A DNA stretch of 64,000 bases from Bradyrhizobium huanghuaihaiense (lineage in GTDB: Bacteria > Pseudomonadota > Alphaproteobacteria > Rhizobiales > Xanthobacteraceae). Both the position numbers and the translations under genes were made by a program. The stretch covers positions 186,001-250,000 of the forward strand of contig NZ_VLLA01000007.1 in NCBI RefSeq assembly GCF_007830635.1. The letters are read 5' to 3'. Position 1 is the stretch's first letter. Each line of letters begins with the position of its first letter. Positions 1 to 8,954 of the stretch are shown here, piece by piece. Below the pieces are notes generated by a model, which worked only from the letters and a program-made list of their open reading frames with translations, did no database searches and was not told the DNA's origin.

Positions 1-1
1 G

Positions 2-661
2 TTCCAGGGCCTCGTCAAGATGATCGCCCAGGTCGCGTTCGACGCAGGTGCAGACGTCGAGAAGATCAAGGCCGCCAAGGTCGGCGACGTCACGATCGAG
101 GCCGCCATCAATGACGCGATCGCCACCATCGGCGAGAACATGACGCTGCGCCGCGCTGCCGCCCTCGAGGTGACGCAGGGCGTGGTGTCGCACTACGTCC
201 ACGGTGCGGTCATCGACGGCGCCGGCAAGATGGGCGTGATCGTCGCGCTGGAATCGCCGGGCAAGGCCGACGAGCTCGCCGCCCTCGGCCGCCAGATCGC
301 GATGCATGTCGCCGCCGCCAACCCGCTGGCGCTCGATCCGTCCGGCCTCGATCCGGCCGTCGTCAAGCGCGAGAAGGACGTGCTCGCCGACAAGTATCGT
401 CAGCAGGGCAAGCCCGAGAACGTGATCGAGAAGATCGTCGAGTCCGGTCTGAAGACCTACTACAAGGAAGTCTGCCTGCTCGAGCAGGCTTTCATCCACG
501 ACACCGGCAAGTCGGTGGCGCAGGCGGTGAAGGAAGCCGAGGGCAAGGTCGGCGGCGCAGTGAAGATCGCCGGTTTTGTGCGCTATGCTCTCGGTGAGGG
601 AATCGAGAAGCAGGAAAGCGACTTCGCAGCCGAGGTCGCGGCGGCCAGCGGCAAGAAGTAA
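2..661 (+). CDS. tsf: Translation elongation factor Ts (C-terminal part; 5' end outside window)
   Basis: EF-Ts is the nucleotide exchange factor that regenerates EF-Tu-GTP during translation. The frame is open from base 2 with no start codon, so 219 C-terminal residues are present and roughly the first 85-90 (UBA domain and the TDFV region) lie upstream of the window. Visible are the core-domain segments around GENMTLRRAA and SPGKADELAAL, and the coiled-coil/C-terminal module around YYKEVCLLEQAFIHD. The likely upstream neighbour, not visible, is rpsB; pyrH follows after a hairpin-containing gap. Identity is secure; only the start is unknown. Confidence 0.97.
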   Translation, partial: FQGLVKMIAQVAFDAGADVEKIKAAKVGDVTIEAAINDAIATIGENMTLRRAAALEVTQGVVSHYVHGAVIDGAGKMGVIVALESPGKADELAALGRQIAMHVAAANPLALDPSGLDPAVVKREKDVLADKYRQQGKPENVIEKIVESGLKTYYKEVCLLEQAFIHDTGKSVAQAVKEAEGKVGGAVKIAGFVRYALGEGIEKQESDFAAEVAAASGKK

Positions 662-662
662 G

Positions 663-684
663 CGCCGGAACGTTCCTTCCGGCG
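663..684 (+). other. Intergenic hairpin between tsf and pyrH
   Basis: Perfect 8-bp inverted repeat: arms CGCCGGAA and TTCCGGCG with a 6-base loop, starting two bases after the tsf stop. No T-run follows, so it is not a classical intrinsic terminator. It may stabilise or process the tsf transcript and tune pyrH level (inference). Confidence 0.5.
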
Positions 685-721
685 TGCCGCCGGAAGCGGC
701 GCCCGGACGAGGAAAGTGCTC

Positions 722-1438
722 ATGACTGATCCGGTCTATCGTCGCGTCGTGATCAAGCTGTCCGGCGAATATCTCGCGGGACAGCAGGGGTTTGGCATCG
801 ATCAGCCGACCGTCGACCGGGTTGCGGACGACCTGATCGCCGCCCGCAAGCTCGGTACCGAGGTTGCGGTCGTGATCGGCGGCGGCAACATGGTCCGCGG
901 CGTCGAGGTCTCCTCCCGGGGGGTCTCGCGCACCACCGGCGACACCATGGGCATGCTCGCCACCATGATGAACTGCCTCGCGCTGGAAGCGGCGATCGAG
1001 CGCAAGGGCACGCCGGCGCGCACGCTGTCGGCCTTCGTCATGCCCGAGATTTCCGAGCTGTTCACCCGCACTGCGGCGCACAAATACCTCGCCGAGGGCC
1101 GGATCGTGCTGCTCGGCGGCGGAACCGGCAACCCGTTCTTCACCACCGATACGACCGCCGTGCTGCGCGCGGCCGAGATCGGCGCGGAGGCGGTCCTGAA
1201 GGCGACCAATGTCGATGGCGTCTACTCGGCCGACCCGAAGAAGGATCCGAGCGCCACGCGGTTCGACCGGCTGACGCATTCGCAGGCGATCGAAGGCGGC
1301 TACAAGGTGATGGATGCGACCGCCTTCGCGCTTGCCCGCGAGACGTCGCTGCCTATCATCGTATTCTCGATCGCGGCGCCGGGCTCGATCGGTGCGATTC
1401 TGCGTGGCGTCGGCCACGGAACCATCGTCGCCGGCTGA
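722..1438 (+). CDS. pyrH: UMP kinase (uridylate kinase)
   Basis: PyrH phosphorylates UMP to UDP with ATP, the first nucleotide-kinase step towards UTP and CTP; it is a cytosolic hexamer of the amino-acid-kinase fold. The protein is 238 aa, normal for the family. Visible motifs are the N-terminal VVIKLSGE strand-loop, the glycine-rich VIGGGNMVRG segment, GGGTGNPFFTTDT, and NVDGVYSADPKKDP, which marks the nucleotide-binding site. I chose the ATG at 722 rather than the in-frame GTG at 716 because GAGGAAA lies at good distance and homologues begin MTDPVYRR-like. It sits in the conserved tsf-pyrH-frr order. Confidence 0.97.
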   Translation: MTDPVYRRVVIKLSGEYLAGQQGFGIDQPTVDRVADDLIAARKLGTEVAVVIGGGNMVRGVEVSSRGVSRTTGDTMGMLATMMNCLALEAAIERKGTPARTLSAFVMPEISELFTRTAAHKYLAEGRIVLLGGGTGNPFFTTDTTAVLRAAEIGAEAVLKATNVDGVYSADPKKDPSATRFDRLTHSQAIEGGYKVMDATAFALARETSLPIIVFSIAAPGSIGAILRGVGHGTIVAG

Positions 1439-1449
1439 CGGCTCATCTG

Positions 1450-1474
1450 CCGCGCCCTCAAGGGAAGGGCGCGG
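1450..1474 (+). other. GC-rich hairpin between pyrH and frr
   Basis: Arms CCGCGCCCT and AGGGCGCGG (9 bp, perfect) enclose a 7-base loop. No U-tract follows. Being inside the operon, it may act as a partial terminator or RNA-stability element separating pyrH from frr (inference). Confidence 0.5.
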
Positions 1475-1507
1475 GTTAGGTCGCCGGGATTTTGAAGGAG
1501 AAACGTG

Positions 1508-2071
1508 ATGGCCACGGGTAATTTCGATCTCAACGAAGTGAAGCGCCGCATGCAGGGCGCCGTCGCCTCGCTCAAGCACGAGCTTGGCGGCCTGCGCACG
1601 GGCCGCGCCTCGGCCTCGATGCTCGATCCCGTGCAGGTCGACGCTTATGGCAGCCATATGCCGCTCAATCAGCTCGCCACCGTCAGCGTGCCCGAGCCGC
1701 GCCTGATCTCGGTGCAGGTCTGGGACAAGTCGATGGTCAAGGCGGTGGAGAAGGCGATCGTCGACTCCAATCTCGGCCTGTCGCCCGCGACCGAAGGCCA
1801 GGTGCTGCGCCTGCGCATTCCCGAGCTCAACGAGGAGCGGCGCAAGGAGCTGGTGAAGGTCGCGCACAAATACGCGGAAGCCGCCAAGGTCGCCGCGCGC
1901 CACGTCCGCCGCGACGGCCTCGACGTGCTCAAGAAGCTCGAGAAGAATCACGAGATGTCGGAGGACGACCAGAAGCGTCACGCCGACGAGGTGCAGAAGG
2001 CGACCGATGGCACCATCGCCGAGATCGACCAGCTGCTGGGCGCCAAGGAAAAAGAAATCCTGACTGTTTAA
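1508..2071 (+). CDS. frr: Ribosome recycling factor
   Basis: RRF splits post-termination ribosomes together with EF-G. The protein is 187 aa, close to the usual 185. Visible are the hinge region with LRTGRASASMLDPVQVDAYG near residues 28-50, and the long C-terminal helices including RVPELNEERRKELVK-like sequence (RIPELNEERRKELVK) around 105-120. The ATG at 1508 is preferred to the in-frame GTG at 1505 because AAGGAGA precedes it at standard spacing. It lies between pyrH and uppS as in most proteobacteria and is probably co-transcribed with them. Confidence 0.97.
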   Translation: MATGNFDLNEVKRRMQGAVASLKHELGGLRTGRASASMLDPVQVDAYGSHMPLNQLATVSVPEPRLISVQVWDKSMVKAVEKAIVDSNLGLSPATEGQVLRLRIPELNEERRKELVKVAHKYAEAAKVAARHVRRDGLDVLKKLEKNHEMSEDDQKRHADEVQKATDGTIAEIDQLLGAKEKEILTV

Positions 2072-2081
2072 GGCTGCCTCC

Positions 2082-2840
2082 ATGTCCAACGCCGCCGCGC
2101 CCGCTACGGAAGGACCCGACCGGTCCGAGGCGCCCGCGCATGTCGCCATCATCATGGATGGCAACGGGCGTTGGGCGGCCGCGCGCGGCTTGCCGCGTGC
2201 GGAGGGGCATCGCCGCGGCGTCGAGGCCCTGCGCCGCGTGGTGCGCGCCTCGCACGAGCTCGGCATCCGCTATCTCACCATCTTCTCCTTCTCTTCGGAG
2301 AACTGGTCGCGTCCGGCGAGCGAGATCGGCGATCTCTTCGGTCTGCTCCGCCGCTTCATCCGCAACGATCTGGCGAGCCTGCATCGCGACGGCGTCAAGG
2401 TTCGCATCATCGGCGAGCGGGATGGGCTCGAAAGCGACATCTGCGCGCTGCTGAACGAAGCCGAGGAACTGACGCGGGACAACACCCGCCTCACGCTCGT
2501 CGTCGCCTTCAACTACGGCTCGCGGCAGGAGATCGCGAAGGCGGCGCAGAAGCTGGCGCGCGAGGTTGCCGACGGCAAGCGCGACCCTGCCACGATCGAC
2601 GCCGAGACGCTCGGCACGCATCTCGATGCGCCCGACATCCCCGATCCCGATCTCATCATCCGCACCAGCGGCGAGCAGCGCCTCTCGAATTTCCTGATGT
2701 GGCAGGCCGCCTATAGCGAGCTCGTCTTCGTGCCGATCCACTGGCCCGATTTCGACAAGGCGGCGCTGGAGGGCGCGATCGCCGAATTTGCCAGGCGCGA
2801 GCGCCGTTTCGGCGGCCTGGTCGCGAAAACCGCCTCGTGA
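2082..2840 (+). CDS. uppS: Isoprenyl transferase (undecaprenyl diphosphate synthase)
   Basis: This cis-prenyltransferase condenses isopentenyl diphosphate onto farnesyl diphosphate to make C55 undecaprenyl diphosphate, the carrier lipid for peptidoglycan and O-antigen. The protein is 252 aa. The catalytic aspartate is D26 in the motif IIMDGNGRWA; other family motifs are FSSENW-like (FSFSSENWSRP), the arginine motif RTSGEQRLSNF, and SELVFVPIHWPDFD near the C-terminus. The stop overlaps the cdsA start by four bases, so the two are translationally coupled. Its product shares the isoprenoid pathway with dxr two genes downstream. Confidence 0.96.
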   Translation: MSNAAAPATEGPDRSEAPAHVAIIMDGNGRWAAARGLPRAEGHRRGVEALRRVVRASHELGIRYLTIFSFSSENWSRPASEIGDLFGLLRRFIRNDLASLHRDGVKVRIIGERDGLESDICALLNEAEELTRDNTRLTLVVAFNYGSRQEIAKAAQKLAREVADGKRDPATIDAETLGTHLDAPDIPDPDLIIRTSGEQRLSNFLMWQAAYSELVFVPIHWPDFDKAALEGAIAEFARRERRFGGLVAKTAS

Positions 2841-3679
2841 GCGAATCCGACACCGCACCGGCGGGCGCCAAGCCTGCCCCGAGCAATCTGGTGATGCGGG
2901 TCCTCGCAGCCTTGGTGCTGGCGCCGCTGACCATTGCCATCGCCTATGCCGGCGGCTGGCTGTGGGCGCTTCTCGTCACCCTGGTCTCGATCGGGCTGTT
3001 CGCGGAATGGCTGATGGTGGTGGGGGCGGGATCGGCTTCGCTGACCGGGGCAGGGACGGTCGTGATCGCCATGATGGGAGCCGCCGTCGCTTTTGGCGGG
3101 CTCAAGACCTCCGTCGTCACCGGCCTCATCGGCGGTGCGATCGTGACCCTGATCGCGCGGGGCAAGTTCTTATGGGCAGCCACCGGGTTTGCCTATGCGT
3201 CGGCGGCGCTGCTGGCCTCGATCCTGGTGCGGAAGGATCTCGTCAACGGTTTCTCCGCGCTGATGTTCGTGCTGCTGGTGGTGTGGGCGACCGATATCGG
3301 CGGCTATTTCGCCGGCCGCGGCATTGGCGGACCGAAGCTGTGGCCGCGGGTGAGCCCGAAGAAGACCTGGGCCGGAGCCCTCGGCGGCTTTGCCGCGAGC
3401 CTTGCGGTCGCTGCCGGCTTTGCGGCTTGCGGGGTCGGCAAGGCTGTCCCGCTGCTGCTGATCAGCGCCGTGCTCTCGGTGGTGTCGCAGCTGGGCGATC
3501 TGTTCGAATCCGCGGTGAAGCGGCGGTTCGGAGTCAAGGATTCCAGTCACTTAATTCCCGGTCATGGCGGGCTTTTGGACCGCCTGGACGGCTTTGTTGC
3601 CGCCATCCTGGCGGCCTGGTTTATCGGCTTTCTCCGTCACGGTGTGCATAGCGCCGGAAGCGGTCTTATGGTTTGGTGA
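2837..3679 (+). CDS. cdsA: Phosphatidate cytidylyltransferase (CDP-diacylglycerol synthase)
   Basis: CdsA makes CDP-diacylglycerol from phosphatidate and CTP, the branch point for all membrane phospholipids. It is an integral inner-membrane protein of 280 aa with about eight hydrophobic helices. The C-terminal signature is intact: SPKKTWAG near residue 174, then SQLGDLFESAVKR and the GHGGLLDRLDG segment with the metal-binding aspartates. The start is a GTG overlapping the uppS stop (GTGA); no better start is available in frame. dxr follows after four bases, indicating a tight operon. Confidence 0.95.
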   Translation: MSESDTAPAGAKPAPSNLVMRVLAALVLAPLTIAIAYAGGWLWALLVTLVSIGLFAEWLMVVGAGSASLTGAGTVVIAMMGAAVAFGGLKTSVVTGLIGGAIVTLIARGKFLWAATGFAYASAALLASILVRKDLVNGFSALMFVLLVVWATDIGGYFAGRGIGGPKLWPRVSPKKTWAGALGGFAASLAVAAGFAACGVGKAVPLLLISAVLSVVSQLGDLFESAVKRRFGVKDSSHLIPGHGGLLDRLDGFVAAILAAWFIGFLRHGVHSAGSGLMVW

Positions 3680-3683
3680 GGAT

Positions 3684-4907
3684 ATGAGCGCCGTTCCCTT
3701 GCGTAATAACAGGCTTGCTGCGTCCGACATTCGCAGCGTCACAGTCCTCGGTGCCACCGGCTCGATCGGCGACAGCACGATGGATCTGCTGCGCGCCTCG
3801 CCCGAGCGCTACCGCGTCGAGGCCTTGACGGCGAACGGCAATGTCGAGGCGCTGGCCAAGCTCGCGAAGGAATTCAACGCGCGCTTCGTGGCGATCGCGG
3901 ACAGCTCGAAGCTCGGCGAGCTCAAGGCTCTGCTGGCGGGAACGAGCACCGAATGCGGCGCCGGTGAAAGCGCCGTGATCGAGGCCGGCGCGCGTCCAGC
4001 GGATTGGGTGATGGCGGCCGTCAGCGGCGCCGCCGGGCTGAAGCCGGCTCTCGCCGCGGTCGATCGCGGCGCGCATGTCGCGCTCGCCAACAAGGAATGC
4101 CTCGTCTGCGCCGGCGATTTCTTCATGCAACGCGCGGCGAAGGCGGGCGCCTGCATCCTGCCGGCCGATTCCGAGCATAACGCGCTGTTTCAGGCACTGG
4201 CATCGGGCAATCGCGACGAGCTGGTGCGCGTCATCATCACCGCATCGGGCGGCCCGTTCCGGACCTGGAAGCCCGCCGACATCGAGCAGGCGACGCTCGA
4301 GCAGGCGCTCAAGCATCCGAACTGGAGCATGGGCCAGAAGATCACGATCGATTCCGCCTCGATGATGAACAAGGGGCTCGAGGTGATCGAGGCCTCCTAT
4401 CTGTTCGCGCTCTCGCCGGACGAGATCGACGTGCTGGTGCACCCGCAGTCGATCATCCACGGCATGGTCGAGTTCTCCGACCGTTCGGTCATGGCGCAGC
4501 TCGGCTCGCCCGACATGCGCACGCCGATCGCGCATTGCCTCGGCTGGCCCGACCGCATCAAGGGGCCGGCGGCCAAGCTCGACCTCGCCAAGATCGGCCA
4601 GCTCACCTTCGAGGCGCCGGACTTCGAGCGGTTCCCGGGACTACGGCTGGCCTACGATTCGCTCCGGACCGGGAAGGGGGCCACCACGGTCTACAACGCC
4701 GCCAACGAGGTCGCCGTCGCCGCCTTCATCGCCGGCAAGATCCGCTTCGGCGCGATTGCCCGGCTGGTCGAGGCGACCCTTGATGACTGGATCCGCGGCG
4801 GGAACCAGGCGCCCCTGACGTCCGCCGACGATGCAATCTCTGTTGACCATGTTGCTCGAAATAGAGCTGCCGCCCTATTGCCTCAAATTGCCTTAAAGGC
4901 ATCCTAG
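3684..4907 (+). CDS. dxr: 1-deoxy-D-xylulose-5-phosphate reductoisomerase
   Basis: Dxr converts DXP to 2-C-methyl-D-erythritol 4-phosphate with NADPH, the committed step of the MEP isoprenoid pathway that feeds uppS. The protein is 407 aa. GATGSIG at residues 23-29 is the NADPH-binding loop; LPADSEHNALFQ holds the metal and substrate residues; MNKGLEVIEASYLF and VHPQSIIHGMVEF follow. The frame is open another 40 codons upstream into cdsA, but ATG 3684 is four bases after the cdsA stop, has GTGAGGA just upstream, and gives the family's usual N-terminus. Confidence 0.96.
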   Translation: MSAVPLRNNRLAASDIRSVTVLGATGSIGDSTMDLLRASPERYRVEALTANGNVEALAKLAKEFNARFVAIADSSKLGELKALLAGTSTECGAGESAVIEAGARPADWVMAAVSGAAGLKPALAAVDRGAHVALANKECLVCAGDFFMQRAAKAGACILPADSEHNALFQALASGNRDELVRVIITASGGPFRTWKPADIEQATLEQALKHPNWSMGQKITIDSASMMNKGLEVIEASYLFALSPDEIDVLVHPQSIIHGMVEFSDRSVMAQLGSPDMRTPIAHCLGWPDRIKGPAAKLDLAKIGQLTFEAPDFERFPGLRLAYDSLRTGKGATTVYNAANEVAVAAFIAGKIRFGAIARLVEATLDDWIRGGNQAPLTSADDAISVDHVARNRAAALLPQIALKAS

Positions 4908-4951
4908 TTGGTTCGGGGCCAGGGCCTTGCGGCGCTGGATGAGGGAAATCG

Positions 4952-6103
4952 ATGATCGACTTTTTTGTCCATAGTTTCAATGCGTTGAGCCATGGGCTCC
5001 TCGGCTACGCAGTTCCCTTCCTGTTCGTCCTGACCATCGTCGTGTTCTTCCACGAGCTCGGCCATTTCCTGGTCGCGCGTTGGGCCGGCGTTCGGGTGTT
5101 GACCTTTTCGCTCGGTTTCGGACCGGAGCTAATCGGTTTCAACGACCGCCACGGCACCCGCTGGAAGATCTCGGCGATCCCGCTTGGCGGCTACGTCAAG
5201 TTCTTCGGCGACGAGAGCGAGGCCTCGACCCCGTCGGCCGATACACTTGCGGCGATGACGCCCGAGGAGCGCGCCGGCAGCTTCCACCATAAGAAGGTCG
5301 GCCCGCGCGCGGCCATCGTCGCGGCCGGTCCGATCGCCAATTTCATTCTGGGCGCGCTGATCTTCGCCGGCATGGCGCTGTACTACGGCAAGCCGAGCAC
5401 GATCGCGCGCGTCGACGGCGTCGTCGCCGATGGCGCGGCGGCTGTGGCCGGTTTCAAGATCGGTGACGTCGTCGTTCAGATCGACGGCAAGCCGATCGAG
5501 AGCTTTGCCGACATGCAGCGAATCGTGGCGATGAACGCTGGTTCGACGCTTGCGTTCCAGGTGAAGCGTGACGGGGCCATCGTGGCGCTGTCTGCGACCC
5601 CGGCGCTGCTCGAGCGCAAGGACCCGTTCGGCAACAGCCACCGCGTCGGTGTGCTCGGTGTCGAGCACAAGACTCAGGCCGGCGAGGCCTCGACCGCGCC
5701 CGTCGGTGTCGGTGAGGCGTTCAAGATCGGCGTGGAACAGGTCTGGTTCATCATCACCAGCACCTTCAAGTTCCTGGGCTCGCTGTTTGTGGGACACGGT
5801 AACCCGAACGAGGTCAGTGGCGTCCTTGGCATCGCGAAGATGTCGGGGCAGGCGGCCAGTGCCGGGTTCCAGTTCGTGATCAATCTCTGCGCCGTGCTGT
5901 CAGTGTCGATCGGTCTGTTGAACCTGTTCCCGATCCCGCTGCTCGATGGTGGTCACCTTATGTTCTATGCGGCCGAAGTGGTTCGCGGTCGGCCCTTGTC
6001 CGAGCGGACTCAGGAGATGGGGTTCCGAATCGGGCTGGGCTTGGTGCTGATGTTGATGGTGTTTGCGACCTACAACGACATCCTGCGGATGGCAGCTTCC
6101 TGA
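4952..6103 (+). CDS. rseP: RIP metalloprotease RseP (site-2 protease)
   Basis: RseP is an inner-membrane zinc protease that cuts membrane-spanning anti-sigma factors and remnant signal peptides. The protein is 383 aa. The zinc motif HELGH is at residues 34-38 in the first membrane segment. A PDZ domain spans roughly 125-215 (segment AVAGFKIGDVVVQIDGKPI), and the C-terminal motif NLFPIPLLDGGHL supplies the third zinc ligand region. GAGGGAAA precedes the ATG. Location between dxr and bamA is conserved in proteobacteria and fits an envelope-stress role; the anti-sigma substrate is not in this window. Confidence 0.95.
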   Translation: MIDFFVHSFNALSHGLLGYAVPFLFVLTIVVFFHELGHFLVARWAGVRVLTFSLGFGPELIGFNDRHGTRWKISAIPLGGYVKFFGDESEASTPSADTLAAMTPEERAGSFHHKKVGPRAAIVAAGPIANFILGALIFAGMALYYGKPSTIARVDGVVADGAAAVAGFKIGDVVVQIDGKPIESFADMQRIVAMNAGSTLAFQVKRDGAIVALSATPALLERKDPFGNSHRVGVLGVEHKTQAGEASTAPVGVGEAFKIGVEQVWFIITSTFKFLGSLFVGHGNPNEVSGVLGIAKMSGQAASAGFQFVINLCAVLSVSIGLLNLFPIPLLDGGHLMFYAAEVVRGRPLSERTQEMGFRIGLGLVLMLMVFATYNDILRMAAS

Positions 6104-6120
6104 TAGGGGCTTTTTTGTGG

Positions 6121-6138
6121 CGTTGCTGTTGAGCAACG
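6121..6138 (+). other. Small hairpin between rseP and bamA
   Basis: Perfect 7-bp stem, arms CGTTGCT and AGCAACG, with a GTTG loop. A run of six T lies just before it (6111-6116) rather than after. It falls 140 bases upstream of the chosen bamA start, so this interval may carry a bamA promoter or leader; no clear -35/-10 was assigned. Confidence 0.4.
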
Positions 6139-6277
6139 TCCTGGAATGAAATTGAAATCACGGCGCTTTCGGCCGTTTGCGGCGTCGGCGAAATTGGCTA
6201 CAAGCGGCCTGAACTTGGGGAATCTCCAGACCGGCGTTGGGGTGGGTCTGGCACGGAATGATAAGGGCGCGTTGCGC

Positions 6278-8818
6278 ATGAAGTTTGGACTGCGACTCCG
6301 GGGGGGCTTGCTCGCAACCCTGATCATGTTCGGCGCGCCGGTGGTTGCCCCGGTCGGGGCTGCTTTTGTGTCTTCGTCTGCGCTTGCTCAGACCGTCCAG
6401 TCGATTTCCGTCGAAGGAAATCGCCGCGTCGAGGTGGAGACGATCCGCTCCTATTTCAAGCCGGGTCCGGGCGGCCGCCTGGATCAAGGCGCCATCGATG
6501 ACGGCCTCAAGGCGCTGATCGAGACCGGCCTGTTCCAGGACGTCAGGATCAACCGCGGCCCCGGCGGCCAGATCGTCGTCTCCGTGGTGGAAAACCCGGT
6601 GATCGGGCGCATCGCCTTCGAGGGCAACAAGAAGATCAAGGACGAGCAGCTCACTGCCGAGGTCCAGTCCAAGGCGCGCGGAACCTTCTCCCGCGCCATG
6701 GTGCAGTCCGACACGCTGCGAATCGCTGAAATCTACCGCCGTTCCGGCCGCTACGACGTGCGCGTCACGCCCGAAGTGATCGAGCAGCCGAACAATCGCG
6801 TCGATCTCATCTTCACGATCGTGGAAGGCTCCAAGACCGGCGTGAAGTCGATCGAGTTCGTCGGCAACGTCGCGTTCTCGTCGTACCGCCTGCGGGACGT
6901 CATCAAGACGCGCGAATCGAACCTCCTCAGCTTCCTCGCCAGCGGCGACATCTACGATCCGGATCGTGTCGAGGCTGACCGCGACCTGATTCGCCGCTTC
7001 TATCTCAAGAACGGTTTCGCCGACGTCCAGGTCGTGGCCGCGCTCACCGAATACGATCCGGAGAAGAAGGGCTTCAACGTCACCTTCAAGATCGAGGAAG
7101 GCGCGCAGTATCGCGTCGGCGCGGTCGATTTCCGCTCCAGCATTCCGAACTTCGATCCGTCTTCGATGCGGGGCTATTCGCGCGTCGGGGTCGGCTCGCT
7201 CTACAACGTCGAATCGGTCGAGAAGTCGGTCGAGGAGATGCAGATTGAAGCCTCGCGCCGCGGCTATGCCTTTGCCGTGGTCCGTCCCGGCGGCGACCGC
7301 AATTTCGAGGCGCACACGGTGTCCGTCGTGTTCAACATCGACGAGGGTCCGCGTACCTATATCGAGCGCATCAATTTGCGCGGCAACACCCGTACACGCG
7401 ACTACGTCATCCGCCGCGAGTTCGACATCTCGGAAGGCGATGCCTACAACCGCGCGCTGGTCGATCGCGCCGAGCGGCGCCTGAAGAACCTCGACTACTT
7501 CAAGAGCGTCAAGATCACGACCGAGCCCGGCTCGTCGAGCGACCGCGTCATCCTGATCGTCGATATGGAAGAGAAATCGACCGGCGACTTCTCGATCTCG
7601 GGCGGCTACTCCACGACCGACGGTGCGCTGGCCGAAGTTTCGGTCTCCGAGCGCAACCTGCTCGGCCGCGGCCTGTTCGCCAAGGCGTCGGTGACCTACG
7701 GCCAGTACGCGCGCGGCTATTCGCTCTCGTTCGTCGAGCCGTATCTGCTCGACTATCGCGTCGCGCTCGGCCTCGACCTCTATCAGCGTGAGCAGAAGTC
7801 CAACAGCTACATCTCCTACGGCACCAAGACGCTCGGCTTCTCGCCCCGTCTCGGCTTCTCCTTGCGTGAAGATCTGGCGCTCCAGCTGCGCTACTCGATC
7901 TACCGGCAGGAAATCACGCTGCCGAGCTACCTGGCGAACTGTAACAACGTGCAGTTTCTGCCCGATGGCAGCGTGAATCCATTGTTCAATCCGAGCCCAG
8001 CCTTTGCCAATGCTAACGGTATCAGCCTGGCCTCGACCAATGGCCTCGGCTGCTACAGCGACGGCGAAGCCTCGCTGCCAGTGCGCAAGGAGCTTGCCAA
8101 TGGCAAGACCCTGACCTCGGCGCTCGGCTACACGCTGACCTACAACACGCTGGACAACAACAAGAACCCCACCGACGGTCTGCTCATCGACTTCCGCCAG
8201 GACTTCGCCGGCGTCGGTGGCGACGTCTCCTACCTCAAGTCCGCGGCGGACGGTAAGTATTACACCCCGTTGGTCTCGGACATTGTGGGCCTTGTCCACC
8301 TCCAGGGCGGTATCCTGACCAAGATGGGCAGCGATCTGCGTATGCTCGATCATTTCCAGATGGGCCCGAACCTCGTCCGCGGCTTTGCTCCGAACGGCAT
8401 CGGTCCTCGCGATTTGAATCCCTTTGGCACGCAGGACGCACTCGGCGGCACCAAGTACTGGGGCGCTTCGTTCGAATTGCAGATGCCGTTCTGGTTCCTG
8501 CCGAAGGAAGTGGGTCTGAAGGGTGCAGTCTATGCCGACGCTGGCGGTCTCTATGATTATAAGGGACCGACGAGCTGGACCGCGACCAACGAGGTCAATG
8601 TGGCGGGCTGCATCCCCTCGACCACCAATCCGGTGTCCGCGGGAACCTGTACCGGCCTGATCTACGACGACAGCAAGGTGATCCGCTCGTCGGTCGGTGT
8701 CGGCCTGATCTGGCAGTCGCCGTTCGGTCCGCTGCGCTTCGACTACGCCGTGCCGCTCAGCAAGGGCAAGTACGACCGTACCCAGGAGTTCCGGTTCGGC
8801 GGCGGCACCACCTTCTAA
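6278..8818 (+). CDS. bamA: Outer membrane protein assembly factor BamA
   Basis: BamA is the core beta-barrel of the machine that inserts outer-membrane proteins. From ATG 6278 the protein is 846 aa, with a signal peptide (MKFGLRLRGG, a hydrophobic stretch, then AFVSSSALAQ with cleavage after ALA). Five POTRA domains follow to about residue 420, starting at VQSISVEGNRRVEVETI, and a 16-strand barrel ends in the aromatic-terminal signature TQEFRFGGGTTF. The frame is open upstream to ATG 6146, but those 44 residues precede the signal sequence and lack a ribosome-binding site, so I reject that start. Downstream lpxD follows the usual order. Confidence 0.95.
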   Translation: MKFGLRLRGGLLATLIMFGAPVVAPVGAAFVSSSALAQTVQSISVEGNRRVEVETIRSYFKPGPGGRLDQGAIDDGLKALIETGLFQDVRINRGPGGQIVVSVVENPVIGRIAFEGNKKIKDEQLTAEVQSKARGTFSRAMVQSDTLRIAEIYRRSGRYDVRVTPEVIEQPNNRVDLIFTIVEGSKTGVKSIEFVGNVAFSSYRLRDVIKTRESNLLSFLASGDIYDPDRVEADRDLIRRFYLKNGFADVQVVAALTEYDPEKKGFNVTFKIEEGAQYRVGAVDFRSSIPNFDPSSMRGYSRVGVGSLYNVESVEKSVEEMQIEASRRGYAFAVVRPGGDRNFEAHTVSVVFNIDEGPRTYIERINLRGNTRTRDYVIRREFDISEGDAYNRALVDRAERRLKNLDYFKSVKITTEPGSSSDRVILIVDMEEKSTGDFSISGGYSTTDGALAEVSVSERNLLGRGLFAKASVTYGQYARGYSLSFVEPYLLDYRVALGLDLYQREQKSNSYISYGTKTLGFSPRLGFSLREDLALQLRYSIYRQEITLPSYLANCNNVQFLPDGSVNPLFNPSPAFANANGISLASTNGLGCYSDGEASLPVRKELANGKTLTSALGYTLTYNTLDNNKNPTDGLLIDFRQDFAGVGGDVSYLKSAADGKYYTPLVSDIVGLVHLQGGILTKMGSDLRMLDHFQMGPNLVRGFAPNGIGPRDLNPFGTQDALGGTKYWGASFELQMPFWFLPKEVGLKGAVYADAGGLYDYKGPTSWTATNEVNVAGCIPSTTNPVSAGTCTGLIYDDSKVIRSSVGVGLIWQSPFGPLRFDYAVPLSKGKYDRTQEFRFGGGTTF

Positions 8819-8840
8819 TTCGAACAGCACGGCATGATCC

Positions 8841-8865
8841 GGCCCCTCAGTTTTCCTGGGGGGCC
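8841..8865 (+). terminator. Hairpin after bamA, possible terminator
   Basis: Stem of 10 bp (one G-T pair), arms GGCCCCTCAG and CTGGGGGGCC, loop TTTTC, 22 bases after the bamA stop. No U-tract follows, so termination may be partial or Rho-assisted. Confidence 0.45.
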
Positions 8866-8930
8866 GATCTCCAAAAAGATCGTGCTCAATCCATGAGATA
8901 AGGCATGATGCGGCCTGACCGCTTCATGCC
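8866..8930 (+). repeat. Degenerate dispersed intergenic repeat ending in a strong hairpin
   Basis: The text around CAAAAAGATCGTGCTCAAT resembles a repeat widely scattered in Bradyrhizobium and Rhodopseudomonas intergenic DNA (from memory, not searched). It ends in a 12-bp stem with one mismatch: arms GGCATGATGCGG (8902-8913) and CCGCTTCATGCC (8919-8930), loop CCTGA. The hairpin ends 24 bases before the lpxD start and could affect read-through from bamA. Confidence 0.45.
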
Positions 8931-8954
8931 GAAGCCGGACCGCGACGGGGTGGA

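Noticed and set aside
6146..6277. N-terminal extension of bamA from ATG 6146
   Set aside because: It would place 44 residues before a good signal peptide and has no ribosome-binding site.
6158..8830. 890-codon open frame antisense to bamA
   Set aside because: It mirrors the bamA codon frame in GC-rich DNA, has no domain or ribosome-binding site, and bamA is certain.
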